Under the pieces are notes generated by a model, which did no database searches, was not told the DNA's origin, and was given only the letters and a program-made list of their open reading frames with translations. Position numbers and translations under genes: made by a program. This document shows, piece by piece, positions 16,398 to 23,777 of a stretch of DNA of 48,885 bases (the first letter of the stretch is position 1; each line of letters starts with the position of its first letter). Where the stretch lies: the NCBI GenBank assembly GCA_016218065.1, contig JACRFA010000158.1, positions 1 to 48,885 on the forward strand, given 5' to 3'. Source of the stretch: Ignavibacteriota bacterium. GTDB taxonomy: Bacteria; Bacteroidota; Ignavibacteria; UBA10030; UBA6906.

Positions 16398-16919
16398 GTG
16401 CGACCGTTGAACGCGTCCATCTTCAAGAAGATTTGCTTGCTTGGCGACTTTGCCGTAGGCAAAACCAGCCTCGTCCGACGCTTTCTTGACAATCAATTCA
16501 ACGACGAATATCTCTCAACGATTGGCGTGAAAATCTCGCGCAAGTTGCTGGAGGTTCCGACACCGGATAACCAACTCCGTTCACTGAATCTCGTGCTGTG
16601 GGATCTGGAAGGCAAGGATGATTTCCGCGGCGTCGCACCGTCCTACTTGCGGGGCGCGAGCGGTGCAATCATCGTCGGCGACGTAACCCGCCCACAGACA
16701 CTTACGACTCTCCAGAATCACGTTACGCACTTCCTCTCGCACAACCCCGCCGGGCGCATTGTCATCGCATGCAACAAAATGGATATGATTGATGATGACT
16801 CTGTGCTGCAAGAACTTGATCGCCCCCGGCAAGCGATTTCTCTCGTGGGCACGTCTGCGAAGAGCGGAACCGGAGTCGATGAGGTGTTTCGGACTCTCTG
16901 CCTGAAACTCGCGGAGTAA
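16398..16919 (+). CDS. Ras/Rab-like small GTPase
   Basis: A 173-residue single-domain GTPase: G1 GDFAVGKTS (16-24), switch I Thr in YLSTIG (T41), G3 WDLEGKDDF (D69, G72), G4 NKMD (126-129) and G5 TSAK (152-155). These are the signatures of the Ras superfamily rather than of TRAFAC translation GTPases. The catalytic Gln of Ras/Rab G3 (GQE) is replaced by Lys73, which predicts low intrinsic hydrolysis or a partner-supplied residue. There is no lipidation Cys at the C-terminus. The start is GTG, or a TTG three codons in. It sits between the roadblock-OmpA protein and a sigma-54 activator with 3- and 4-nt gaps. Confidence 0.9.
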   Translation: MRPLNASIFKKICLLGDFAVGKTSLVRRFLDNQFNDEYLSTIGVKISRKLLEVPTPDNQLRSLNLVLWDLEGKDDFRGVAPSYLRGASGAIIVGDVTRPQTLTTLQNHVTHFLSHNPAGRIVIACNKMDMIDDDSVLQELDRPRQAISLVGTSAKSGTGVDEVFRTLCLKLAE

Positions 16920-16923
16920 GACG

Positions 16924-18669
16924 ATGGATGTGTTGATCCCTGCGCTACATGATCGCCGCAAGATCGAGTACGTTGTGCTCGACAAACATCTGTTGATTCA
17001 GAAGTTCTCCGATGGCGTGCGGGAGTTTGCGGATTCACCGGACGCGATCGTCATCGGCGGCGATGTGCGCCACGCGTTTCCCGAACTTGCCGGAAGCGAA
17101 GACGATCTCCTCTGCGTCGCCGCTGGCGCAACGCAAGAATGGACTCTCCAACTTCTGTCGCGGAGTGGAAGAGGGGGTCCGGTCATTAACCTTTCCGCTC
17201 ACGCGCACGACGACGGTACGCTTGTCTTATTGCTTGAAGATGCAACAGCGCGAGCTACGGTCGAGCAACAATTGCTTCAAGGTTCCAATGAGAGCAAGTT
17301 GTTGCTTCACACGGTGAACGCCGCCCGCGAGATGCTCGACCGCGTAATCAACGCGCTCGACGATGCGCTGCTTGTTGCCTCGCCCTCCGGCGTTATCCGG
17401 GCAGCCAACGCCGCCGCATGCTCGATCTTCGGAGTGCATCAGGGAGAATTGATCGGCACATCTCTCACGGAGCTTCTCCCCGCGGGAACCCTCGTCGATC
17501 TTCACTCTCCTCTTCGGCGCAGCGAAATCTCCGCGGTGAGCGCGCGAGGCGAAGACTTGCCGCTTTCCATTTCCATCTCCGTCATTTGCGACTCGCGTTC
17601 GCAGCCAGAACATGTTGTGATGCTTGCGCGGGACTTGCGAAAAGAAAAAGAGGCGGAACGGCAAATCGGCAAGCTGCGTGCGGAAAAGAATTTTCTGCTC
17701 GAAGAGATCGACGACGAACGACACTTTCATGGCATCGTCGGCAACTCCAAAGTGATGGCGGCGGTCTTCAAGCACGTCGAACAAGTGGCGGCATCGGATG
17801 CGACGGTGTTGCTGCTCGGCGAAACGGGAACCGGCAAAGAGCTTGTCGCACGCGCCATTCACACACTGAGTGATCGACGTGACTGCCTTCTCGTGAAGGT
17901 CAACTGCGCCGCGTTTCAAAGCGGCGTTGTGGAGAGTGAGCTGTTCGGTCACGAGAAGGGAGCGTTTACCGGAGCCGTAACGCGTCGCGCCGGCCGATTT
18001 GAATACGCCCACGGCGGCACGATACTGCTTGATGAGATCGGCGATCTCCATCTCGAAACACAGGCAAAGCTGTTGCGCGTGCTGCAAGAGCGTGAATTTG
18101 AACGCGTCGGCGGCAATGCACCTGTGCATGTCGATGTCCGAGTGATCGCGGCGACGAACCGCGATCTCGCGCAGGAGGTCGTAGCCGGACGGTTTCGCAG
18201 CGATCTGTTTTTCCGCATCAACATCTTTCCGATTCATATTCCTCCGCTGCGTGACCGGCGTGAAGATATTCCTCTGCTCGTCCGGCATTTCTTGTCGCGG
18301 TTCACGTCGCGGTCCAACAGACGCGTGAGCGCCATCGATCCGGACGCGATGGACATTCTCCTCAAGTATGATTGGCCCGGCACCGTGCGTGAGCTAGCGG
18401 CGGTGCTCGAACGCGCGATCATCATCGCAGAACGCGACGTTCTTCGCAAGAGCGACCTTGCCTTTTTGCAAAAGACCGCTCCTCCGAAGCGCAGCGCAAC
18501 GTCGCTCATCGATGTCGAGAAGCAACATATTCTTGATGTGCTGAAGGCGACCGATGGCGTCATCGAAGGCGCCCGCGGCGCGGCGGCCCGTCTCGGCCTG
18601 AAACCATCAACACTCCGCAGCAAGATGAACAAGCTCGGCATCCAATCGCAGACTCGCCAATTCAAGTAA
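16924..18669 (+). CDS. PAS-domain sigma-54-dependent transcriptional activator
   Basis: A 581-residue enhancer-binding protein. Two PAS-like domains (~10-115 and ~140-245) are joined by a coiled linker, followed by the AAA+ domain with Walker A LLGETGTGKELV (~297), the sigma-54 contact loop ESELFGHEKGAFTGA (intact), Walker B TILLDEIGD and the arginine-finger region. The C-terminal Fis-type HTH (~535-580) reads GARGAAARLGLKPSTLRSKM. There is no receiver domain, so the signal must come through PAS or a partner protein. It is the last gene of the GTPase operon, and a plausible target is the OmpA/YegP/BON genes downstream. Confidence 0.93.
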   Translation: MDVLIPALHDRRKIEYVVLDKHLLIQKFSDGVREFADSPDAIVIGGDVRHAFPELAGSEDDLLCVAAGATQEWTLQLLSRSGRGGPVINLSAHAHDDGTLVLLLEDATARATVEQQLLQGSNESKLLLHTVNAAREMLDRVINALDDALLVASPSGVIRAANAAACSIFGVHQGELIGTSLTELLPAGTLVDLHSPLRRSEISAVSARGEDLPLSISISVICDSRSQPEHVVMLARDLRKEKEAERQIGKLRAEKNFLLEEIDDERHFHGIVGNSKVMAAVFKHVEQVAASDATVLLLGETGTGKELVARAIHTLSDRRDCLLVKVNCAAFQSGVVESELFGHEKGAFTGAVTRRAGRFEYAHGGTILLDEIGDLHLETQAKLLRVLQEREFERVGGNAPVHVDVRVIAATNRDLAQEVVAGRFRSDLFFRINIFPIHIPPLRDRREDIPLLVRHFLSRFTSRSNRRVSAIDPDAMDILLKYDWPGTVRELAAVLERAIIIAERDVLRKSDLAFLQKTAPPKRSATSLIDVEKQHILDVLKATDGVIEGARGAAARLGLKPSTLRSKMNKLGIQSQTRQFK

Positions 18670-19248
18670 CCCTCCATATTGGTTCGTAGCTTCGCGCCCC
18701 TCGCTCATTCATCACCGTGATATGTCGTGGTTCGTCGTAATCTCGTGGAGAAAATGCGCTCACCGTTTGCATTACTCCCAACCGTGCGCTTTCTAAGTGG
18801 TTTGGCTTAGCGAAGTTACGGCCCCACCTCTTTGTTCGCAACGCCTGGCATAGTTTTCGGAATTGTCAAGCGGCGAAAGAATCAGACGATCACCGCAGAA
18901 TCTGCAAGCGAACATACGCTCCATAGCAACACCTTGCTTCCGGACTATCACAACTTACCGGCACGTCTGTTCAAGTCTCGCTCATTCACCAGTTGAGAAA
19001 CGACTCATGACCATTGACATTTTTGTTTGGGGCTTCCGATGGGCCTGCCTGCAGCCTGCCTGCCGCCTGCCTGCCGGTAGGCAGGGTAGGCAGGGTAGGC
19101 AGGTGTTCCCCGTCAACACAGCGCATCATGCCGCGAAGCGAGACCGCGTACCTCGCCAGAAGAGTGTCGCCCTCGCATGACAACGGCAGTCAACACACGT
19201 TGAACACGAAACACAATCCACATTCACACACAGAAAGGAACAAAACAC
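18670..19248. other. 579-nt intergenic region between the activator and the YegP-like gene
   Basis: No convincing gene. Bases 18846-18861 read TGGCATAGTTTTCGGA: the -24 half of a sigma-54 promoter fits (TGGCAYR) but the -12 half has GG where GC is expected, so it is only a weak candidate. The second half holds a GCCTGCC repeat element (19021-19110). Confidence 0.5.
19021..19110 (+). repeat. GCCTGCC palindromic repeat element, copy 2
   Basis: It starts TTTTGTTTGGGGCTTCCGAT and continues into GCCTGCCTGC blocks and a short tandem of TAGGCAGGG. The opening matches the minus strand of the 13.8-kb copy and the plus strand of the 41.7-kb copy. Confidence 0.65.
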
Positions 19249-19581
19249 ATGGCAGCAAAATTCGTCATCAAAAAACTCGATTCGGAAAAATTCATGTTCA
19301 ATCTCAAAGCCGTTAACGGCGAGATCATTCTCACGAGCCAGCTCTACGCCGATCGAAGCGGAGTCGTCACCGGTATTGCTGCGGTGAAAGCGCAGGCCCT
19401 TCGTGAAGAGAACTTCGAAAAGAAAGTTGCCTCAAACAGTGAGCACTACTTTGCTCTGAAGGCAGGCAATGGCCAGACAATCGGAAAAAGTGAACTGTAC
19501 AAATCGGCGTCGTCAATGAACAACGGCATCGCCTCGGTGATGAAGAACGCTGCGATAGCAGAAGTCGTCGACTTACGATGA
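19249..19581 (+). CDS. YegP-like protein (two DUF1508 repeats)
   Basis: A 110-residue protein made of two ~48-residue DUF1508 repeats, each with the pattern 'KFxFNLKAxNGxxIxxSxxYxxxxxxxxGIxxV' (repeat 1 at ~4-50, repeat 2 at ~62-108 with YFALKAGNGQTIGKSELY). Family members are small cytoplasmic proteins often linked with stress. GAAAGGAA precedes the ATG. It begins a run of three non-overlapping genes with spacings of 77 and 41 nt, all likely stress or envelope proteins. Confidence 0.9.
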   Translation: MAAKFVIKKLDSEKFMFNLKAVNGEIILTSQLYADRSGVVTGIAAVKAQALREENFEKKVASNSEHYFALKAGNGQTIGKSELYKSASSMNNGIASVMKNAAIAEVVDLR

Positions 19582-19658
19582 GTTCATGTCATAACGTAAC
19601 CAGCAACAGGGAAGAGTAATGTTCCTCCCGGAATTCACAATCATAAGAAGGAAAAATT

Positions 19659-20879
19659 ATGGCAGTCAATCTACTCGGTCTTCTGAAAGACCAGATGAGC
19701 GACGATGTTGTTCACAAAGTCGCGGGGTTTCTTGGTGAGAACCAAACAAACACGCGCAGCGCGCTTGCAAGTGCGGTGCCTTCCATTCTCACCGGGCTGA
19801 TCCAGAAATCGTCAAGCTCGCAGGGCGCAGTGTCGCTCTTCAGCTCATTGCTTCAAGGCAACAATGCCGACGATACATTCGGAAGTCTTACCGGTTTGCT
19901 CGGCGGCGGTCAGGCAACGAACAACCTGACATCAAGCGGCAACAATATTCTCTCGACTATCTTCGGCAATAACGTCGGCAACATTGCCGATCTCATTGCG
20001 TCAGCAAGCGGCATCAAGAAAAGCTCGTCGATGTCGTTGCTCAGCCTCGCTGCGCCGATTGTGATGGGATTCCTGAGCAAGCACGTGAAGCAGCAAGGCG
20101 TTACCGACGCGGCAGGATTTGCCAGCATGCTGGCGGGCCAGGCAGGATTCCTCAAGGGCGCACTCCCCACCGGTGTGACGAATCTGCTCGGCATTTCGAA
20201 CATCGATGCGCTTGCCGGTAAGGCTGTGTCGATGACATCGAACGGCGGAAGCAGCGTATTGAAGAAAGTCCTCCCGTTTCTGCCGATCGTCGCGATTCTG
20301 TTGCTGGGGTGGTGGTTGCTGAAGAATTCCGGCGCCGATGCGGCAAAGCAAACGGTCGAGACAGTGAAGGAAGCGGCGCACGAAGGCGTTGTGGCGACCG
20401 CTTCCGCGGTGAACGCGCTCGGCGCCTTTTTCAGCATGCGACTCCCCAGCGGCGTCGATTTGAATATTCCCGAGTATGGCATCGAGAACAAACTCATTGG
20501 GTTCATTCAAGACGCGAATCGTCCTGTGGACAAGACAACGTGGTTCACGTTCGACAGACTTCTCTTCGAGACGGGTAAGGCAACAATGAAGCCGGAATCG
20601 CGTGAGCAGCTCAATAACATCGCCGAAATCCTCAAAGCATTTCCTGCGGTGGCATTGAAGATCGGCGGCTACACGGACAACACAGGAAATGCGGCGGCCA
20701 ACATGCAGCTCTCGCAGGCGCGCGCAGAGAGCGTTATGAACGAACTTGTCGCGCTGGGCATCGACGCGCAGCGACTGCGGGCAGAAGGATACGGACAGGA
20801 ACATCCCGTCGCCGACAACGGTACCGAAGACGGTCGCGCAAAGAATCGTCGCATTGATGTTCGGGTGACGAAGAAGTAA
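19659..20879 (+). CDS. DUF937-OmpA fusion protein
   Basis: A 406-residue protein. Residues ~1-190 are a Gly/Ser/Asn-rich helical DUF937-type domain (LLGLLKDQMSDDVVHKVAGFLG; SLLSLAAPIVMGFLSKHV). A transmembrane helix (LPFLPIVAILLLGWWLL, ~205-221) and an OmpA domain follow (~285-404: LLFETGKATMKPES, GGYTDNTGNAAANMQLSQAR, DGRAKNRRIDVRV). It lacks a cleaved signal peptide, so the DUF937 part is probably cytoplasmic and the OmpA part binds peptidoglycan, the same topology as the BON-OmpA protein at 14.5 kb. AAGGAAA precedes the ATG. Confidence 0.88.
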   Translation: MAVNLLGLLKDQMSDDVVHKVAGFLGENQTNTRSALASAVPSILTGLIQKSSSSQGAVSLFSSLLQGNNADDTFGSLTGLLGGGQATNNLTSSGNNILSTIFGNNVGNIADLIASASGIKKSSSMSLLSLAAPIVMGFLSKHVKQQGVTDAAGFASMLAGQAGFLKGALPTGVTNLLGISNIDALAGKAVSMTSNGGSSVLKKVLPFLPIVAILLLGWWLLKNSGADAAKQTVETVKEAAHEGVVATASAVNALGAFFSMRLPSGVDLNIPEYGIENKLIGFIQDANRPVDKTTWFTFDRLLFETGKATMKPESREQLNNIAEILKAFPAVALKIGGYTDNTGNAAANMQLSQARAESVMNELVALGIDAQRLRAEGYGQEHPVADNGTEDGRAKNRRIDVRVTKK

Positions 20880-20920
20880 CTCGATCCACAACACTCAATC
20901 ACAACACGAAAGGATATACA

Positions 20921-22423
20921 ATGAAACATTTTTCAGTTCTCGTGCTCGTTGTTGCGAGCATGCTTGCTGCGTCATCCTCGCGGGCACAATTCCGCGATGT
21001 CGGGCTTGGCGCCGGAATTGGTTTCGGCGGGATTATCGGCGCGACAGATGATCTGGCGAACAATCAAACCAAATTCCTTGCGCGTGCGTTCGTGCGCGCA
21101 AACATCGTTAATGGGGTGCAGGCGGAACTCGGCGCGGGCCTCGGACGAATGGCGGGCGTGAATGCAGCGGATGCAACGCGAGGTAACAAGGATGGCTCCC
21201 TGTCGGTGAGTCAGTTGGTGCCTGTGGATGCGCGTCTGCTCCTCAGCCCGTTTTCGTTCGAAGGCTGGAATCCCTACCTGTATGCGGGCGTTGGCGTCGT
21301 GCATTACGATATGGAGAACGTCCCCGGCAACGCCGATCCGGCGGTGAAGACACAAGGGTGGGTTCCCTACGCGCCCGGCGGTCTCGGACTTCAATTCCGA
21401 CTCGACGATCAAACGATGTTCGAAATGAGCGGCGGCTACAACTACGCGTTCAATGACAAGCTCAACGCAATCACCTCAACGTCGCAGCCGAATGGAACGA
21501 AGAAAGACGCATATTGGAATTTTCTCGTCGGACTGAGTGTCGCAGGAGAGAGCGGCTCTGCCGATCGTGATGGCGATGGTCTTACGAATCGCGAGGAAAA
21601 AGAACTCGGCACGGATAGGAACGTCGCTGATTCTGATGGCGACGGTCTCAGCGATGGCGAGGAAGTTCATACAACCAAAACAAATCCGCGCAGAGCGGAT
21701 TCCGACGGAGACGGTCTTAATGACCGTGAGGAGGTTGTCCAACACAAGACCGACGCGAACAAATCCGACACCGATGGCGATGCCTTGTCGGATGGCGAAG
21801 AGGTTGCAAGACATGGCACTGATCCGCTCAAATCCGATACAGACAACGATGCTTTGAATGACGGCATCGAGGTTAATCGGACGACCACGAACCCGACGAA
21901 GGCCGATACGGATGGCGACGGATTGGCCGATGGTCAAGAAGTCAATCAATACAAGACTGATCCGCTCAAGGCTGATACGGATGCTGGAAGCGTGAACGAC
22001 GGTAAGGAGGTTGCAGCGCATTCCAATCCCCTCAATCCGTCTGATGATGTTCCGAAGAAACCGGAGATCAAAGTGGAAGTGGGGAAGGCCATCGTGCTCG
22101 ACGGAATCGTCTTCACAACGGGAAGTGCAGTTATCGATCCGCAATCCGAAGATGTTCTCGTGCAGGCGTTCAATACGCTCGATCAGAACAGCGACGTGCA
22201 GGTGGAGATTCGCGGCTACACCGATAACGTTGGCAACCGCAAGGCGAACCTCCGTCTCTCGCAGCGTCGCGCAGATTCCGTGAAAGCGTGGCTGGCGAAG
22301 AAAGGGATCGCGCCCTCGCGCATGGGAACCAAAGGCTTCGGCCCCGATAACTCGATTGCCGACAATTCAACCCAAGAGGGTCGCCAAAAGAATCGTCGCA
22401 TCGAATTCTTCAGAGCAAAGTAG
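20921..22423 (+). CDS. Outer-membrane OmpA protein with TSP3-type calcium repeats
   Basis: A 500-residue protein with a signal peptide (cleavage after SSSRAQ). Residues ~25-200 form an outer-membrane beta-barrel-like domain. Seven thrombospondin type 3-like repeats (~208-365) follow, with the motif ADSDGDGLxDGEEVxxxKTDP spaced about 23 residues apart, and then an OmpA domain (~385-500: FTTGSAVIDPQS, RGYTDNVGNRKANLRLSQ, EGRQKNRRIEFF). It ties the outer membrane to peptidoglycan through a rigid Ca-binding stalk. The last TSP3 unit is degenerate (TDAGSVNDGKE). It is the third of three OmpA-domain genes within 8 kb. Confidence 0.92.
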   Translation: MKHFSVLVLVVASMLAASSSRAQFRDVGLGAGIGFGGIIGATDDLANNQTKFLARAFVRANIVNGVQAELGAGLGRMAGVNAADATRGNKDGSLSVSQLVPVDARLLLSPFSFEGWNPYLYAGVGVVHYDMENVPGNADPAVKTQGWVPYAPGGLGLQFRLDDQTMFEMSGGYNYAFNDKLNAITSTSQPNGTKKDAYWNFLVGLSVAGESGSADRDGDGLTNREEKELGTDRNVADSDGDGLSDGEEVHTTKTNPRRADSDGDGLNDREEVVQHKTDANKSDTDGDALSDGEEVARHGTDPLKSDTDNDALNDGIEVNRTTTNPTKADTDGDGLADGQEVNQYKTDPLKADTDAGSVNDGKEVAAHSNPLNPSDDVPKKPEIKVEVGKAIVLDGIVFTTGSAVIDPQSEDVLVQAFNTLDQNSDVQVEIRGYTDNVGNRKANLRLSQRRADSVKAWLAKKGIAPSRMGTKGFGPDNSIADNSTQEGRQKNRRIEFFRAK

Positions 22424-22438
22424 TTGCTTACGCGTCAG

Positions 22439-22462
22439 CGCCTTCGCTTCGCGGCGAAGGCG
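22439..22462. repeat. GC-rich hairpin after the TSP3-OmpA gene
   Basis: CGCCTTCGC and GCGAAGGCG form a perfect 9-bp stem around a 6-nt loop, 16 nt past the stop codon. There is no T run, so it may be an mRNA-stabilising or attenuating stem rather than a full terminator. Confidence 0.45.
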
Positions 22463-22511
22463 TTGAGCGCATCACATCGTCAATCATCAATCAAACAAAA
22501 AGGAACTCGTC

Positions 22512-22886
22512 ATGTTGAAAGAAAAATATCAGAGCGTACTCGACCTTGCTGCGAAGTTGGGCGTGCGACTCGACAGCGTTGCTGAAGAGGGAACGAAGTT
22601 GAAGATCAAAGGCTTCGCGCCATACCAACTGGACAAAGAGCTTGTCTGGGATAGAATCAAAACGCTTGGCAATTGGGAGAACGAACTTGTCGCCGACATT
22701 CGCGTCGAGAAGACGGACATTTTCGGGATGTACACCGTGCAGGCGGGCGACACACTTTCGAAAATTGCCAAGAGCCATCTCGGCGGTGCAAATCGCTACA
22801 TGGAAATCTTCAACATCAATAAAGACACTCTGACAAATCCGGACATGATCAACATCGGTCAACGGCTGAAGTTGCCGAATCCGTAA
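22512..22886 (+). CDS. BON-LysM protein (YgaU/Kbp-like)
   Basis: A 124-residue protein with a BON-like N-terminal half (~1-68: KLKIKGFAPYQLDKELVWDRIK) and a C-terminal LysM domain (~73-122: MYTVQAGDTLSKIAKSHLGG ... NIGQRLKLP). This is the architecture of E. coli Kbp/YgaU, a small cytoplasmic potassium-binding stress protein; like it, there is no signal peptide. LysM domains otherwise bind N-acetylglucosamine polymers, so a wall role cannot be ruled out if it is exported. AAAGGAA precedes the ATG. It closes the envelope cluster and is followed by a strong hairpin. Confidence 0.85.
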   Translation: MLKEKYQSVLDLAAKLGVRLDSVAEEGTKLKIKGFAPYQLDKELVWDRIKTLGNWENELVADIRVEKTDIFGMYTVQAGDTLSKIAKSHLGGANRYMEIFNINKDTLTNPDMINIGQRLKLPNP

Positions 22887-22909
22887 TTGTGTTGACTCGA
22901 AGTGTTGGA

Positions 22910-22937
22910 CGCGGGCAGCGAATCATTGCTGCCCGCG
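22910..22937 (+). terminator. Stem-loop after the BON-LysM gene
   Basis: CGCGGGCAGC and GCTGCCCGCG form a perfect 10-bp stem with an 8-nt loop, 24 nt past the stop. There is no T run after it, so termination may be partial or factor-assisted. Confidence 0.45.
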
Positions 22938-23072
22938 ACGGTGTAAACCTTCGCAATTCTTCCCTTCCCGAATATCCACAAGATTTTCTCTCAACGTCGA
23001 CAATTCTTTTTGACGGAACGGCTTTCTGATTGCAATGATGCAATGGTGCAACAATGCAATGATTAAATTCTC

Positions 23073-23101
23073 TTGACAGTTCGCCAATCATTCCGCATAC
23101 T
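23073..23101 (+). promoter_or_regulatory. Predicted promoter of the methylmalonyl-CoA operon
   Basis: A perfect TTGACA is followed after 17 bp by CATACT. It is preceded by AAATTCTC, the same context as the TTGACC box at 43457. It would give a ~210-nt leader before the epimerase gene. Confidence 0.5.
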
Positions 23102-23319
23102 TGCAGTGCATTCTCCGCAACGATAGGGAAGCTCGTTTCTCAACTTCGTGCGAAACTTTTCCCATTGGTGAGAAGGCGTCGCCGCGCAACGCAGTGATTG
23201 CCGCTGATAAGGGCATTTTTGGTTGGGCATAGTTGTTGCGATTCCAGAATGCGCGCGGCATTCCGCGAAGACTGAAAGACGAGTTATTCAACACTCAATC
23301 TTTCCAACCACAGGTTTCC

Positions 23320-23733
23320 ATGATACCATCGCACATCGAACACATCGGCATCGCTGTCAAAGATCTTGCCTCATCGATCAAGTACTACGAAAATATTCTC
23401 GGGTTGAAATGCTATGCAGTCGAAGAAGTGAAAGATCAAAAAGTGAGAACTGCATTCTTCATGGTCGGGCAGACGAAAATCGAGCTGTTGGAATCGACTG
23501 AAGCAGATGGTCCGATCGGAAAGTTCATCGAGAAACGAGGAGAAGGAGTTCATCACATTGCGTTCGCGGTTGAGAAGCTGCACGAAGCGCTGAACGAAGT
23601 AGAAGCGAAAGGAGTGCAGTTGATTGACAAGACTCCGCGCAACGGAGCGGAAGGATTGCAGATCGCGTTCCTTCACCCAAAATCCACCGGCGGCGTTCTG
23701 ACGGAACTCTGCTCGAAGCCTGAACGCGACTGA
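23320..23733 (+). CDS. mce: Methylmalonyl-CoA epimerase
   Basis: A 137-residue glyoxalase/VOC-fold protein, the family's usual length. It has HIEHIGIAVKDLASSIKYYE with the metal His, KIELLESTEADGPIGKF, GEGVHHIAFAVEKL with a second metal His, and a C-terminal TGGVLTELC with the third ligand Glu. It interconverts (R)- and (S)-methylmalonyl-CoA. The frame is open from 23233, but homology starts at the ATG at 23320 (MIPSHIEHIG). The decarboxylase genes follow at 44 nt, which places it in the propionate-succinate pathway. Confidence 0.92.
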   Translation: MIPSHIEHIGIAVKDLASSIKYYENILGLKCYAVEEVKDQKVRTAFFMVGQTKIELLESTEADGPIGKFIEKRGEGVHHIAFAVEKLHEALNEVEAKGVQLIDKTPRNGAEGLQIAFLHPKSTGGVLTELCSKPERD

Positions 23734-23777
23734 GCGACCGACGCGACAACGAATATGTATCATCAACACAACTGACT

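Noticed and set aside
17227..18288. 353-codon frame antisense to the sigma-54 activator
   Set aside because: No recognisable motif, and the sense strand carries all activator motifs.
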